From Brachionus plicatilis (lineage: Eukaryota > Rotifera > Eurotatoria > Ploima > Brachionidae): 64,000 bases of DNA. Both the position numbers and the translations under genes were made by a program. The stretch is from the NCBI GenBank assembly GCA_010279815.1, contig QEOQ01000573.1, positions 326,145 to 390,144 of the forward strand, read 5' to 3'. Below, one piece after another: positions 54,075 to 64,000 of the stretch (its first letter is position 1; each line of letters starts with the position of its first letter). The notes under the pieces are model-generated. The model saw nothing but the letters and a program-made list of their open reading frames with translations. It was not told where the DNA came from and did not search any database.

Positions 54075-54425
54075 ATGAGTAAATCGTCGTCAGACGTTAT
54101 GATCGAACTAAATGAAAAAGATGGAGAAATGGGATTTTATTTGCATTGTAATTCAATGGAAGAATCAAATGAGTTTTCAGTAAATGTCACTGCAGAGCTT
54201 TCACTATTGAATAAATCTGATTCAAAGAAAAACTTTAGTCTTAAATTTGGACATTTATTCACTCAAAATGATCAAAGTAAAGGATATTCTAAATTTACAA
54301 CCATGAACAAAATTACGGATCCAGCAAACGGATTTCATGATGCAAATGATGACTCCATTACTCTAAAAGCAGTTTTAAAGACTAATTCGTCTCAAAAAAG
54401 TTTTTTGTCTTTTATCTTTTTTTAA
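54075..54425 (+). CDS. MATH-domain C-terminal fragment (family member J)
   Basis: 116 codons from ATG 54075: ELNEKDGEMGFYLHCNS, EFSVNVTAELSLLNKSDS, KGYSKFTTMNKITDPANG, DDSITLKAVLKTN. This is the second half of a MATH domain, closest to the one at 61328-61828. The finger, coiled coil and first MATH strands are missing, and no upstream exon is visible before the chitinase gene. It is probably a truncated copy; the open frame to the natural stop means that expression as a small MATH-only protein cannot be excluded. The product ends in a short hydrophobic run (FLSFIFF) beyond the usual family end. Confidence 0.55.
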   Translation: MSKSSSDVMIELNEKDGEMGFYLHCNSMEESNEFSVNVTAELSLLNKSDSKKNFSLKFGHLFTQNDQSKGYSKFTTMNKITDPANGFHDANDDSITLKAVLKTNSSQKSFLSFIFF

Positions 54426-54882
54426 AATCAATCTTATATAAAATAATTTGTCAAATTACGAAAACTTTTATTTTTTCAATTGTTAAAAATGACATAATTG
54501 TTTAATATAGATTTTAACAAGATTTAATTTTCATTTTTTTTTTTAATGTTAAATTTAATTGAAAATTTTAATTATGATGCCAGTGATAACACTATTTTTC
54601 TGAAAACCAATATATAGACCGAATCAGAGTAAAATTGTTTAGAAATTTTATAGCAATGCCTTTTTCTCATTTTTAAATTAATTAATTTCAATGTATTTTT
54701 AATAAATAAAAAATTTAAATTTTATATTTAATTACTTCAATAAAATCGATTGTTAATTTTCAACATATGGTTTGTCAAGATGAAAAAATTCTTTCCAAAA
54801 TTAATAAAAACATTATATTAATAAGATTGAATTTGAAAGAAAGTTTTATATTAATAAAATTCTAATTTATAATTGAAAATTG
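54426..54882. other. AT-rich intergenic DNA
   Basis: Nothing recognised. Confidence 0.5.
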
Positions 54883-55231
54883 AAAATTTTGGCAAAATGT
54901 AGTTTATTGTACATTTTTATATTTTTACATTTTTACATTTTTGAGAGAAGAAAAAAAAATCTCAAAATCAAAAATCTAAAAAAATTTTCATTCAAGAAAA
55001 GTAATAATAATTTCGCAATTACTTAAAAAGAAGTTGTAGAAAAATTTAAATGTAAAAACCAAGGATAATTTTTTGAAAATCCCTTTTAATTAATTGCGAA
55101 TTTATTATTACTTTTCTTGAATGAAAATTTTTTTAGATTTTTGATTTTGAGATTTTTTTTTCTTCTCTCAAAAATGTAAAAATGTAAAAATATAAAAATG
55201 TACAATAAATAACATTTTGCGAAAATTTTTT
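54883..55231. repeat. Long inverted repeat, about 140-bp arms, 67-bp loop
   Basis: The left arm 54883-55022 and right arm 55090-55231 are nearly perfect complements (for example TTCAAGAAAAGTAATAATAA with TTATTATTACTTTTCTTGAA, and TTGAGAGAAGAAAAAAAAAT). It is probably a foldback element. If transcribed it would make a long hairpin RNA. Confidence 0.88.
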
Positions 55232-55562
55232 AGATTTTAATTAGAATTAGACCATTTTTCAAAATATCTAATCACTAAATTTTTTAATCAAAAATTTAAT
55301 CATAATCATTTCTTAAAACTTTCAAGAACGCAGTATAATAGCCAAAGATAAATTTAATTTGTTTTCGAAAAGATCTTACCTCAAAATTTTTTAATTTATT
55401 TTTTTTTATTAAAAAATGACATATTTTAAAGGACTAAAATATAAATTAAATTCCGCACCATTTGAAAAAACAAATTAAAAGACTAAAAAATTGCATCTTT
55501 TTCCAAATCATTTAAAAACTCAGGTCAATTAATTTTTTAAAATAAATTTCAAAATTTTAAAA
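55232..55562. other. AT-rich upstream region of locus K
   Basis: Nothing recognised beyond AT-rich sequence. Confidence 0.4.
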
Positions 55563-56676
55563 ATGGAAGATTTAGACATAATTTTGCCATGTGGTTTTAT
55601 TGCTAAATACAAGGATATTTTCTGCAGCAAAAACAACTTCGAATGTCCTGAATGTAAAACACATACCACAAGCCAGGAAGAATGTTTGCATCTTCCACGA
55701 AATAAATTGATTATTAATCAGACAATTCTCAATTCAAAGAAAAATAAATTTAAAGATTGTTTAAAAAAGCTGGAATTGTACAAAAATGATCCCAAGTTTT
55801 ATATTGACGAAAGCTATACTAAGATTAAGAACAATATTTATCTAAGAAGGGAAGAAATAAAAATAATGCTTAACAAAAAAATTGACGAATATTTTGAGAA
55901 TTTGCTAAAAATGGTCGATGATGAACGAGATTCAAATTTTGTCGTAGTTTTCGACAAACTGAAACAAATTTCATCCCTTGAACAAGAAACTACCAACTTT
56001 AATGTTAAAGAAGATAGTGATGTTTTTTCAAAAATAAAATTAATTAAAGAATTTAAAAGTAAGATTGATAGTGGAACCCATTTTGTGGAGAATACAATTG
56101 AAAAATTTACCGAAGCCAATTTAAAACTTATGGAAAGCAATGAGCATGTAGACATTAAAATTATTTGGAGAACTTTTTTTGGGACCTGAGACCAATATAA
56201 TTTCTTATGGAAGTGAGCAAGATATTGATGATGACAGTCGATCAGAAGCAACTTTTCAATTTGTGATCAATGACTTTTCAAAATGCATTAAAAGCAAAAA
56301 TTTTAAATTAACATCAAAACCATGCATTGTCAGAAACTTAGAATGGACTTTTGCTGTTGAGTTTAATGAAAGAGAAAATGATGAATCAGCACTACATTGT
56401 ATTTTGGTTTATAATCCGACTAGTAAATCGCACAAATGGGGTGTTGATGCAAGATTGGAAGTGAAATTGTTGAACACTACAGATAATCTTCAAAGTGTAG
56501 TAAGAACAATGGAAAATTGGTTTTTTGACACAAATCATAAATATTGCAGTTTTGATGATTTAGTATGCATCAAAAAAGTAATGAATCCAGAGAATAAACT
56601 TTACAACCATGAAAAGGATTCAATTACTATTGAAGTAAACATTAAAGCCCAGCTTCCTAAGTTAATTGAAAAATAA
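55563..56676 (+). pseudogene. Zinc-finger/coiled-coil/MATH gene with a frameshift (family member K)
   Basis: N-terminal frame (208 codons): LPCGFIAKYKD, ECPECKTH, EECLHLPRNKL, coiled coil with NNIYLRREEIKIMLNKK, ending HVDIKIIWRTFFGT-stop. The expected LFGELFLGPET is encoded one frame over from about 56160, and that frame continues through an intact MATH domain (ATFQFVINDFSK, IVRNLEWTFAVEF, WGVDARLEVKLLNTTD, KDSITIEVNIKAQ) to 56676. One extra A, or two missing bases, in the AAAATTATTT run explains it. A homopolymer sequencing error is possible, since the rest is undamaged. Confidence 0.75.
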
Positions 56677-57897
56677 ATATTTTTTTAATTAAATAAATAT
56701 TCAGTCAAAATAATTAATTTTGTTTATTACAATTTTTTCAGTCAAATATTTAAAAAAAGATAATTATAAAAACAAAATTTATACTAATATCAACTCAAAA
56801 CAGGAATTTTATATTTAAATTTATTGAATTTAGGAATTAACACTTCTTTAATTTTTAAAATGCAAGATAACGAATCGAATGTAAAAATTAATTTTTTTAC
56901 TTAATTTAAAGAATGGAACAAAAAATTGAATACAAGTAATAATGATTCATGTTAAAAATAATTTACTTCAAAATAAAACAAAAAATAAAAAAATAATGAC
57001 TCACATTATTATTTTTGTGTCAAAATAAACGAGTTTTTTGCTTTTTACCATATTTTATGGTCTTCTTTTGGTTTATGACTGAAAAAATAAAAATGTCTTA
57101 TTTAATAAGAAATGAAATAAAGTTTTTTGGACAATTTTGAACTTCCCAAGGGTCACGGCACTTAAATCATTATTTAAATAATTTTTTTTAATCTGAAGGA
57201 TCTTTAGCTCGGCACAGATAAACTAGTAAATATAAAAAAAATCAACCTAAATTTTACATTATCATATGCCATTATATATGGGTATTCGGAAATAACGAAA
57301 TGTCGTTTCTTATCTAACACTGGTTTTTAAAATGGTATAAAGATATGTCGTTAAAGTCAAAAATGGCCATTTTGAAAATAATTTTAATTTTAAAAATTTT
57401 TTTTTAATAAACTATTTAAAATTTAGACTTGTTTAAATTTTAAATTTATTAGGAAAAAAATTTAAGTGAAAGCCTCTGCTCGCCAAATTTAATTAAAAAG
57501 CTTTTTTTTAAATAATTACTGATAATTATCTTTTTTATTCAAGTCAATAATTAATAAAATTTAAATTTTCAAATTTTGTCAAATTAAATTATTTTTTCAA
57601 AAAAAAAGAAAGAATTAATCTTATTTTGCGTATGAAGTCATTAAAAAAATTCTTTAAATCTAAAATTAAACATATTATTTGATCTTTTGTAAAATAATAT
57701 TTTTATCAATTATTAATTCATAAAACTGATGAAAAACATATTACGTATAACCACATTTTTATTAATTTTATGATAAAATAAAATCATCAATTGGGCATGG
57801 ATAATTGAATAAAAGCTAAATTAAAATTTTTTCTTAAAATATTTTTCAAGACTTTTTTAAAAAAAAACTAGCAAAAATCATCTAAATAATACAAATC
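56677..57897. other. AT-rich intergenic DNA
   Basis: No gene or element recognised. Confidence 0.5.
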
Positions 57898-59310
57898 TTA
57901 TTCCTCACTTTCTTTTTCATGGTTTGCGCAAGAACTTTTTATTTTTCTTCTTCTGTATCGAGTTGCATGTATTGATCCTTGAGCAGATTGACCATTTGGA
58001 CCTGTTACATTAACAGCTTCTAAACCTTTTGCTCCCATAATAATATCAAATTTAACTTTTTTACCTTTTAGGCTTTTTCGATTTGTATTCATATTAGCAA
58101 TGTCACTTTTACGCACAAATATTTTCGCATTAGTATCATTTCTAGCAATGAAACCAAATCCATTTTTCTCATCGAACCATCTAACAATTCCAGTGACTTT
58201 TTCTTCTATTAACGGTTTCAAGGAATTTTGGGTGCCATCAATTTTAAGCATTACCTGAAGAGTTATGGAATTTTTTTCAAAATTGTAAAATCCTTTGTTC
58301 GGATCCATAATCTCATCTATACCTATGAAATGATTAAAACCCCAATAAAAGTGATCCTTATCATAAACTTTTTCAAATATCAGATAAAAATCTTTTTCTT
58401 CATCAAAAAGATTCAATAGTCTTAGTTCTACACTAATATTTGATGAAAAATTATTTGAATTTCTAATAGATTTACTCCCCAAGAAAAATCCCATCGTCTC
58501 TTCACCATTATGGTCTTTATTAATATCTACCAAAATGTTCCAATCCAAATGTTTTACTTTAAATGATTTAGAATATAATTCTGAATCTATTTCATTCTTA
58601 AGATTAGCAAAATTATAAATTGTAAACTGAAAAATTCCTTCATTACGACCCTCGCTGACAATTTTATCATATATTTCCACACTTTTGGCTTTCCGATCTA
58701 ATCTTCCAAATATTTTTTTTGTATCCAAAATGTCTTCACCTGGATTAAAAATCCATTCATTTTCCAAATCATCTTTCGTTTTATTTAAAAATTTTATTCC
58801 ATTTTCAATTTTTGTACAAAAGCCCTCAATTATTTCCATTTTTTTAGTTATTTCATTGGTATTTTGAATTTTAAAATCCATTATCTCTTTCTCTAATGAT
58901 GAAATTTGGTGGATTTTTTTTTCGGATTCATTTAATTTTGCTTCTTTTTCATCTTTGATGATTCTAAATAAATCTTCATAATAATCATCAATTTTTTTTT
59001 CGACTATTAATTTAATTTCCTCGCGGCGAATATCAAGCTGATTCTTTAAATTTTCTTAGCTTTCATCGATAAAACTTTTTGGATCACTTTTATAGATTTC
59101 AATATATTTTAGGCACCGTGTAAAACTCTTTTTTTTTAGATCAAGATTGAATTCATTAATTAACATCTTATTACTTGTCATATTCAAGCAATCATGGCTT
59201 GTTATGTCATGTGATTTGCAAACAGGACATGGAAACTTGCCTTTATTGTAAATAATGTCTTTGTATTTTGCAGAAAACTCACATGGTAAAAATATTATTA
59301 GATCATCCAT
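57898..59310 (-). pseudogene. Zinc-finger/coiled-coil/MATH/cold-shock gene with one nonsense codon (family member L)
   Basis: One frame of 471 codons interrupted only by TAA at 59056-59058 ([23 protein letters not shown]), where relatives have TAT or TAC (Tyr). The finger reads LPCEFSAKYKD (Gly to Glu), then PCPVCKSH and DCLNMTSNK. MATH: GIFQFTIYNFANLK, KHLDWNILVDINKD, MGFFLGSKSI, FSSNISVELRLLNLFD, YWGFNHFIGIDEIMD, KNSITLQVMLKI. Cold shock: TGIVRWFDEKNGFGFIARND, KIFVRKSDI, VKFDIIMGAKGLEAVNVTG, then a basic Arg/Lys tail. The part after the stop could restart at an internal Met (58881), giving MATH plus cold shock only. Confidence 0.8.
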
Positions 59311-60742
59311 AGTTAAATTTGGTTTATGAAAAATTTTAAAACATCTATGATAAATAAAAATTTTTTTGAAGTTTTAAATTTAAAAAATAATAAAGATAAC
59401 ACTTAAAGCTTAATGAATAATTTATTTTAATTTAAAAGAATCAAAAAATAAAACTTAATTTTTTTTGGGATAGTGTATTCATTTGAACACAGGGGGTAAA
59501 ATCCTTAATATTATGAATTATTAATCTTAAAATAAAAACGGGATGTTTTGTTTTAAAAAATGAAATGACATATTTAATATAATTAAATGATAAAAAATTT
59601 TGACAAAGTGATCTGAGAATGTTTCGAAATATATTTGGACTTATAAAATTTATTTTCTCAATCAAATTTCTGAATAATTGGATTTTTTAATTGAAAATTT
59701 CTAAATAATTTCAAATGAACAAAAGAATAATAAAATTTTTTACCTGTTTATAAAGAAAATCTTATCACTTTCCTTGAATATCAATATATAGTTTGATCCG
59801 TCAAATCTACTTATTTATTATTTTTGAATCAGCTTTCTTTTAGAAGAAGTAAAAATAAAAAAAATTTATTTAAAAAAATCAGTTTAAAAACTTTTTTTAA
59901 AATTAAAATTAAATTTGATAAATATTTTTTTATCTGTTATTATGTAAAACTACTAAATAAAATGCAGATAAAAATGTTACTAAATCTCATAACCTTTTGT
60001 GTGATAATTCTTTGCACTATTTTTGCTTGTTCAATCCGCTTTTCGTGAAAAAAATATTGTCAAAATTCAGTTCACTTGAATAGATGAAGTTTAAGTTTTG
60101 TAAATGGTAGAACTTGGCAAAAATGTTTCAGATAATAACTGTATGTGAAAAATCTTAATTTACACCATGATTTAATTTCGGAATAGGCGTTTTTTGTAAT
60201 AGAAAAAAGCTTTGTAATTTAAAATCTTTTCAAAAGGTCATTTTGAAAACAAATTTTAATGTGATTTCTAGAACCTAATTTTTTTGAAAAAAATACTTAA
60301 TTTCTTAGATTTTTCGCAAAATAAGATAATGATTTAAGTGCTGGAAAGCTGTAAAAGACAGCTAAATGAAAAACAAAATTAGATAAAGCTAAATCATTCT
60401 AAAATTTAAAAATTATTATTTTATTATTATTATTTATTAATTCAATAAAAAATAAATAAATAAATTAAAAAACTAAACTTTTAGATAAAAGAGTAAAAAA
60501 TACAATTTGAAAACAATTCAAAATAATTTGAATAAATAAATACTTAAAAAAGAATGATGTGTCAAAAAGCACGTTTAAAAAAAAAAGGATAATTAAAATT
60601 CAACATTTTTTAAATATGAAATTCTTCTCAATCCAAATTATGGTAAACTTTCTAATTCTACGAAATTGAATCTAAAAATAAAAAAATGGCTTGGAACAAA
60701 AATGTAAAAAGATTATTAAAGAAAATTTGAGAAAACTAGTAA
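59311..60742. other. Intergenic DNA
   Basis: AT-rich. Only a possible signal-peptide exon at 59962 was noticed (listed). A (TTA)n-like run lies at 60417-60435. Confidence 0.5.
59962..60048 (+). CDS. Possible first exon of a secreted peptide
   Basis: ATG starts MQIKMLLNLITFCVIILCTI, then FACSIRFS and TGA. It has the form of a signal peptide: a basic start, a hydrophobic core and a small-residue end. A GTGAAA donor overlaps the stop, so the frame might continue after splicing; no second exon was identified. Hydrophobic ORFs of this size arise by chance in T-rich DNA. Confidence 0.15.
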   Translation: MQIKMLLNLITFCVIILCTIFACSIRFS

Positions 60743-61828
60743 ATGGATGAAATACAAATTTCGCTGCCATGTGGTTTTTCAGCCAATTACCGAGCAATTT
60801 TAATCAGCAACGGAAGGTTTCCATGTCCAGTTTGCAAAAAAAATAACATAACAAAACAAGAATGTTTAAAAATGACAAGAAATAAAATGCTGATTAATGA
60901 GTTCAATTTCAATTTAAAAAAGAAAAAGTACGAAGAATTAATGCAAGAATTCGAAAATTACAAAAATGACCCAGAATATTATATCGATGAAAGTTTTGAT
61001 AGTTTAAAAAGAGAAGTAAACCTTCGTCGAGAAGAGATAAAAGTAATGCTAAATAAAGAAATTGACGATTACCATGATGGTTTATTGGAAAAGATTGACA
61101 TGGAAAGAGATCTTAAGTTAAAAGAACTTAAAGAAAGAATTCAACAAACACAGACATTAGATTTGGTTAAATTTGATGCTGACAGAAATTCAGATGTTTA
61201 TTCTAAAATAGATTTTTTTGAAAAAAATAACTTAAAAATTGACAATGGCATAAATTTAGTTGAAAATATTATAAATGATTTGAATGAGCCTAAATTTGAG
61301 CTAACAAATAGTTGAAATGATATCGATTTGACAAAATTATTCGGAGAGCTCTATACAAAAGAAGAAACTTGTATCATTTTGAATAAGGATGAAATTGATG
61401 ATGAGAGCCGTACTGAGGCAACTATTCAATTAACCCTTAATGACTTTTCTTTGTTGAAGAATAAAAATAATTGTGAAGTGTATTCAAAAGATTTTATTGT
61501 TTGTGATTATGAATGGAATATTTTGGTCAGACTCAATGCAGATGATGGTTGGATGGGATTTTTTTTAGTTTGTGATTCAATCAAAAACTCAATTGAGTTT
61601 TCAGTGAATGCTACTGCAGAGTTTACATTATTGAATAAATCTGATTCAAAGAAAGACTTTAGTCGTAAGTATGAACATTTATTCACCCAGAAAGAACCAG
61701 ATTGGGGATTTTATAAATTTACAACCATGAACGAAATTATGAATCCAACCAAAGGATATTATGATGCCAATAAAGACTCTATTACTGTTAAAGTACTTTT
61801 GAAGGCTGAAACGCCGCAAAAAATTTAA
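60743..61828 (+). pseudogene. Zinc-finger/coiled-coil/MATH gene with one in-frame TGA (family member M)
   Basis: Frame of 361 codons, broken by TGA at 61313-61315 between coiled coil and MATH (ELTNS-stop-NDIDLTKLFGEL). Finger: LPCGFSANYRA, PCPVCKKN, QECLKMTRNKM; His is replaced by Asn. The coiled coil contains REVNLRREEIKVMLNKE. MATH: ATIQLTLNDFSLLK, VCDYEWNILVRLN, MGFFLVCDSI, FSVNATAEFTLLNKSD, WGFYKFTTMNEIMNP, KDSITVKVLLKAE. The sequence after the TGA shows no decay, so the stop is young, polymorphic, or a read error; TGG to TGA is a single-base change. Closest to the second unit of gene F and to fragment J. Confidence 0.78.
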
Positions 61829-62924
61829 AAATAATAATATTTATTTTCTTTTATCAAGACTTTTGTTAAAATACGAAAACTCTTTCTTTTTTTCAATAGA
61901 TAAAACGAATTAATTTAGTTTTAAAAATATATATTTTTCGTCGATTTTTTATTAATTGTTATTATTATATTAAATTAAACTTTAAAAATTATATAATTTA
62001 ATGAATAAAATTCTTAAAATCATTTGTTTAAATATCTAATTTTAATTATTCTATTTGTAATTATAAAATCATAGAGCATTAATATATTAATTTAATTTTC
62101 ACATAATCTAAAATTTAAATTTTTTTAAATATCAAAATAAAAAGAATAATTTGTTACTATGATCTACGATCCTCAAATTCAATAACTTATCAAGTTATTT
62201 ATCTTGATATTTTAATTAAATTAAATTAATATAAAGTGTCATCGTTATCCCAATGACCATTGTATACAATCTTTCTTACCATTAATATTTTATTTGATAT
62301 TATCTTGATTTGTCATTGATGTTTTTTAATTATTTCTTTTACTATAAAAATGTAATACTTTATTTCATCAATTCGTCTAATTCGAATAATTCCAACAAAC
62401 AACATAAACGTTTACCTAGGCCTATTGTCGTATTTGTTATAAGTGTTATTTTATCATTTAATAAAATAAAATTTAAAAAACAAATAAACTGAGTTTTATT
62501 AACTTAACCTTATTCGAGGGTTAACAAATTAATTATATTATCTTCTATATTCTATAAACTTTAAACTCTTTTATTTTCTTTATTAATTACTAACAATTTT
62601 TTTTTATTCTTTTTCTTTTAATCAAAAAAGATCATTTAAAATCACTTTTTTTTCATAATTATGTAATTAAGCCTATTGTAAAAAATAAAAAATTTTCTTT
62701 TTTTTTTAAATGGGGACTGAAAAGAAGGTCGAAACGACTGTTCGGAGCAGTCCTGGGTTAAACCCAAAAATATATTTTTTAATAAAATAAATAATAAAAA
62801 ATTAATTATATTATCTTCTATATTCTTTAAAGAAAAAATTGTAAAAGAACTTAAAATAGATTTTTATAAATACCAATTATTGATTTGAATGATTTGATTG
62901 AACCAAGATTTTAATTTTGTTTTA
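61829..62924. other. AT-rich intergenic DNA
   Basis: No gene. A direct repeat TTAATTATATTATCTTCTAT occurs at about 62528 and 62802. Between the copies, at 62712-62765, lies a short less AT-rich block containing GGTCGAAACGACTGTTCGGA and the palindromic TGGGTTAAACCCA. Confidence 0.5.
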
Positions 62925-63215
62925 ATCAAATATTAATTTTTTTTATCTTTTCAATAGTATTTTATTAAATTTGTCTGCATAATGTTAAATAATGCAACAA
63001 ACATGCTAAATTGTAGATAAGGCTCTTCAAATGATCTTCGTTTTTCAGTAGAATGCACGCCATTAAAAAGTTTTTAACTGCGCAATTTAATTGCAGAGTT
63101 TTTGCAGAGCTTCATTTAAAATTTGGCATATTTTTTGCATTATTTAGCATTTTGCAAAGAGGTTAAGTCAAATACCATTCAAAAGTTCTAAACAAATTAC
63201 TATTTGATCTGATTT
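62925..63215. mobile_element. Imperfect inverted-repeat element
   Basis: 62930-63025 pairs imperfectly with 63110-63215 (shared AATGTTAAATAATGCAACAA on the left, complement of TTGCATTATTTAGCATTTTG on the right). The right half matches 13523-13678 in reverse complement. No coding potential. Confidence 0.6.
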
Positions 63216-64000
63216 TAGTGTTGGTAATCGACTCCAATCGATTGGCAAATTTAATAAATCGATTAATTTTTCTTAATCTTAATTTTCTTAATTTCTTAAT
63301 CTTTACGATTATTAAATCGATTTAATAAAAAATTAATCGATTTAATTTTTTTCTATTTAATCCTAAACTTCAAGATAGCATTGAATTTTTTATTATTTAA
63401 ATTAGATATGTAGCTTGTAATCTCCTGTATATCTAATGGTACAGAGGCGTTACTGACAGTAAATGAAATTTTTTTATTATAAAGTATTTTTGACTCGAAA
63501 GGAACATGAATATCAAAAAGAGCCCTTCGATGGTTAAAATCAATGTCGACACAAGATAGAGCGACCAGCAATAACATGGAGATCAGCAATCACGAAAGAA
63601 TCTTCGAAATGGGAAAGAAATAGAGAAAAGAAAGTGTAAAGGCAAAAGATCGACCGGTGTGGAAATCAAAAGTTATTGCTGCACAAGGAGCAAATCAGAA
63701 AAAAAAAATTTTTTTAAATAAAATTTATCGTTTATTAAATTTTAGCATTTTAATAATAATAAGCAAAATTTAAGTTTAATATAAACAAAACTAAAATCAT
63801 TTATTTTCATATTTTTAGGAATTTTTGACATAAAGTAAACTGAAAACGTAGCCCAACAATGTTTTACATTTCTTTCCTCGTTAGTTTTCTTTTGATCGGT
63901 TAGGAGAACAAAACACTAAAGTTGATTTGGGTTTGTTTTGTGAAATGGCATATTTATTTATTATTTTAGAACACTTTCACAAGTAAATTTTTTTCGCGCT
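63216..64000. other. Unassigned end of the window
   Basis: TAGTGTTGGTAATCGACT at 63219 resembles a hAT terminus, followed by repeated ATCGATT words to 63350. A 78-codon minus-strand frame (63353-63589) has no recognised homologue. No complete element or gene can be supported before the window ends. Confidence 0.35.

Noticed and set aside
57898..61828. Alternative genetic code or selenocysteine to explain in-frame TAA and TGA
   Set aside because: Argonaute, chitinase, TMEM41B-like and IMP1 genes use the standard code, different stops (TAA and TGA) are involved, and no SECIS-like hairpin was recognised.
63353..63589. 78-codon minus-strand frame as a hAT transposase part
   Set aside because: No recognisable dimerisation motif or catalytic signature; too short to support.

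Overview
The window is nuclear DNA of a small, strongly AT-rich animal genome. Conserved genes are eukaryotic (TMEM41B-like, IMP1-type peptidase, saposin-like, Argonaute, GH18 chitinase). Most introns I could place are only about 45-60 nt, the two tRNA genes are of eukaryotic type, and DNA transposons and their non-autonomous derivatives are everywhere. A monogonont rotifer such as Brachionus would fit the composition, the short introns and the style of the zinc-finger/coiled-coil family, but I cannot prove the species. One 296-base run of N (9700-9995) is an assembly gap.

Layout. 0-4 kb holds three ordinary plus-strand genes: a TMEM41B-like VTT protein, the mitochondrial inner membrane peptidase subunit IMP1, and a secreted two-domain saposin-like protein, with a 1.15 kb foldback element between the last two. 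From 4 to 62 kb the dominant theme is one expanded gene family. Its members start with a short zinc-binding-like motif (LPCGF, then CPxCxxH, then C), continue with a charged coiled coil (core [11 protein letters not shown]), and usually end in a MATH/TRAF-like domain, so the plan resembles TRIM/TRAF proteins. I count 12 loci plus one MATH-only fragment, on both strands. Three loci, and one pseudogenised duplicate, carry a C-terminal cold-shock domain. One locus has lost MATH and keeps only finger, coiled coil and cold-shock domain. One ORF contains two finger/coiled-coil units in a row and may be spliced to an upstream FG-repeat exon. Two have acidic tails.

The family is evolving by birth and death. 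A block of about 4.8 kb (3779-8630) is duplicated at 13676-18575, and the same plus-strand gene has a third copy at 26254. Several members are interrupted by single in-frame stops or a frameshift.

Other genes are a six-exon Argonaute on the minus strand (39892-43762) with a predicted catalytic DEDD tetrad, tRNA-Gly(CCC), tRNA-Asn(GTT), and a seven-exon secreted chitinase with a C-terminal chitin-binding domain (51650-53426).

Mobile DNA includes a hAT-like foldback element with GC-rich arms (8-bp target duplication), a piggyBac-like element (TTAA target) holding a nested TA-flanked element filled with a polypyrimidine minisatellite, pogo-like remnants whose transposase ends carry PCNA-interaction-type motifs, a LINE fragment split by a small element with a 5-bp target duplication, a Penelope-like GIY-YIG fragment, and several small inverted-repeat elements. 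Splice sites were assigned by eye from GT/AG signals, reading phase and family alignment.
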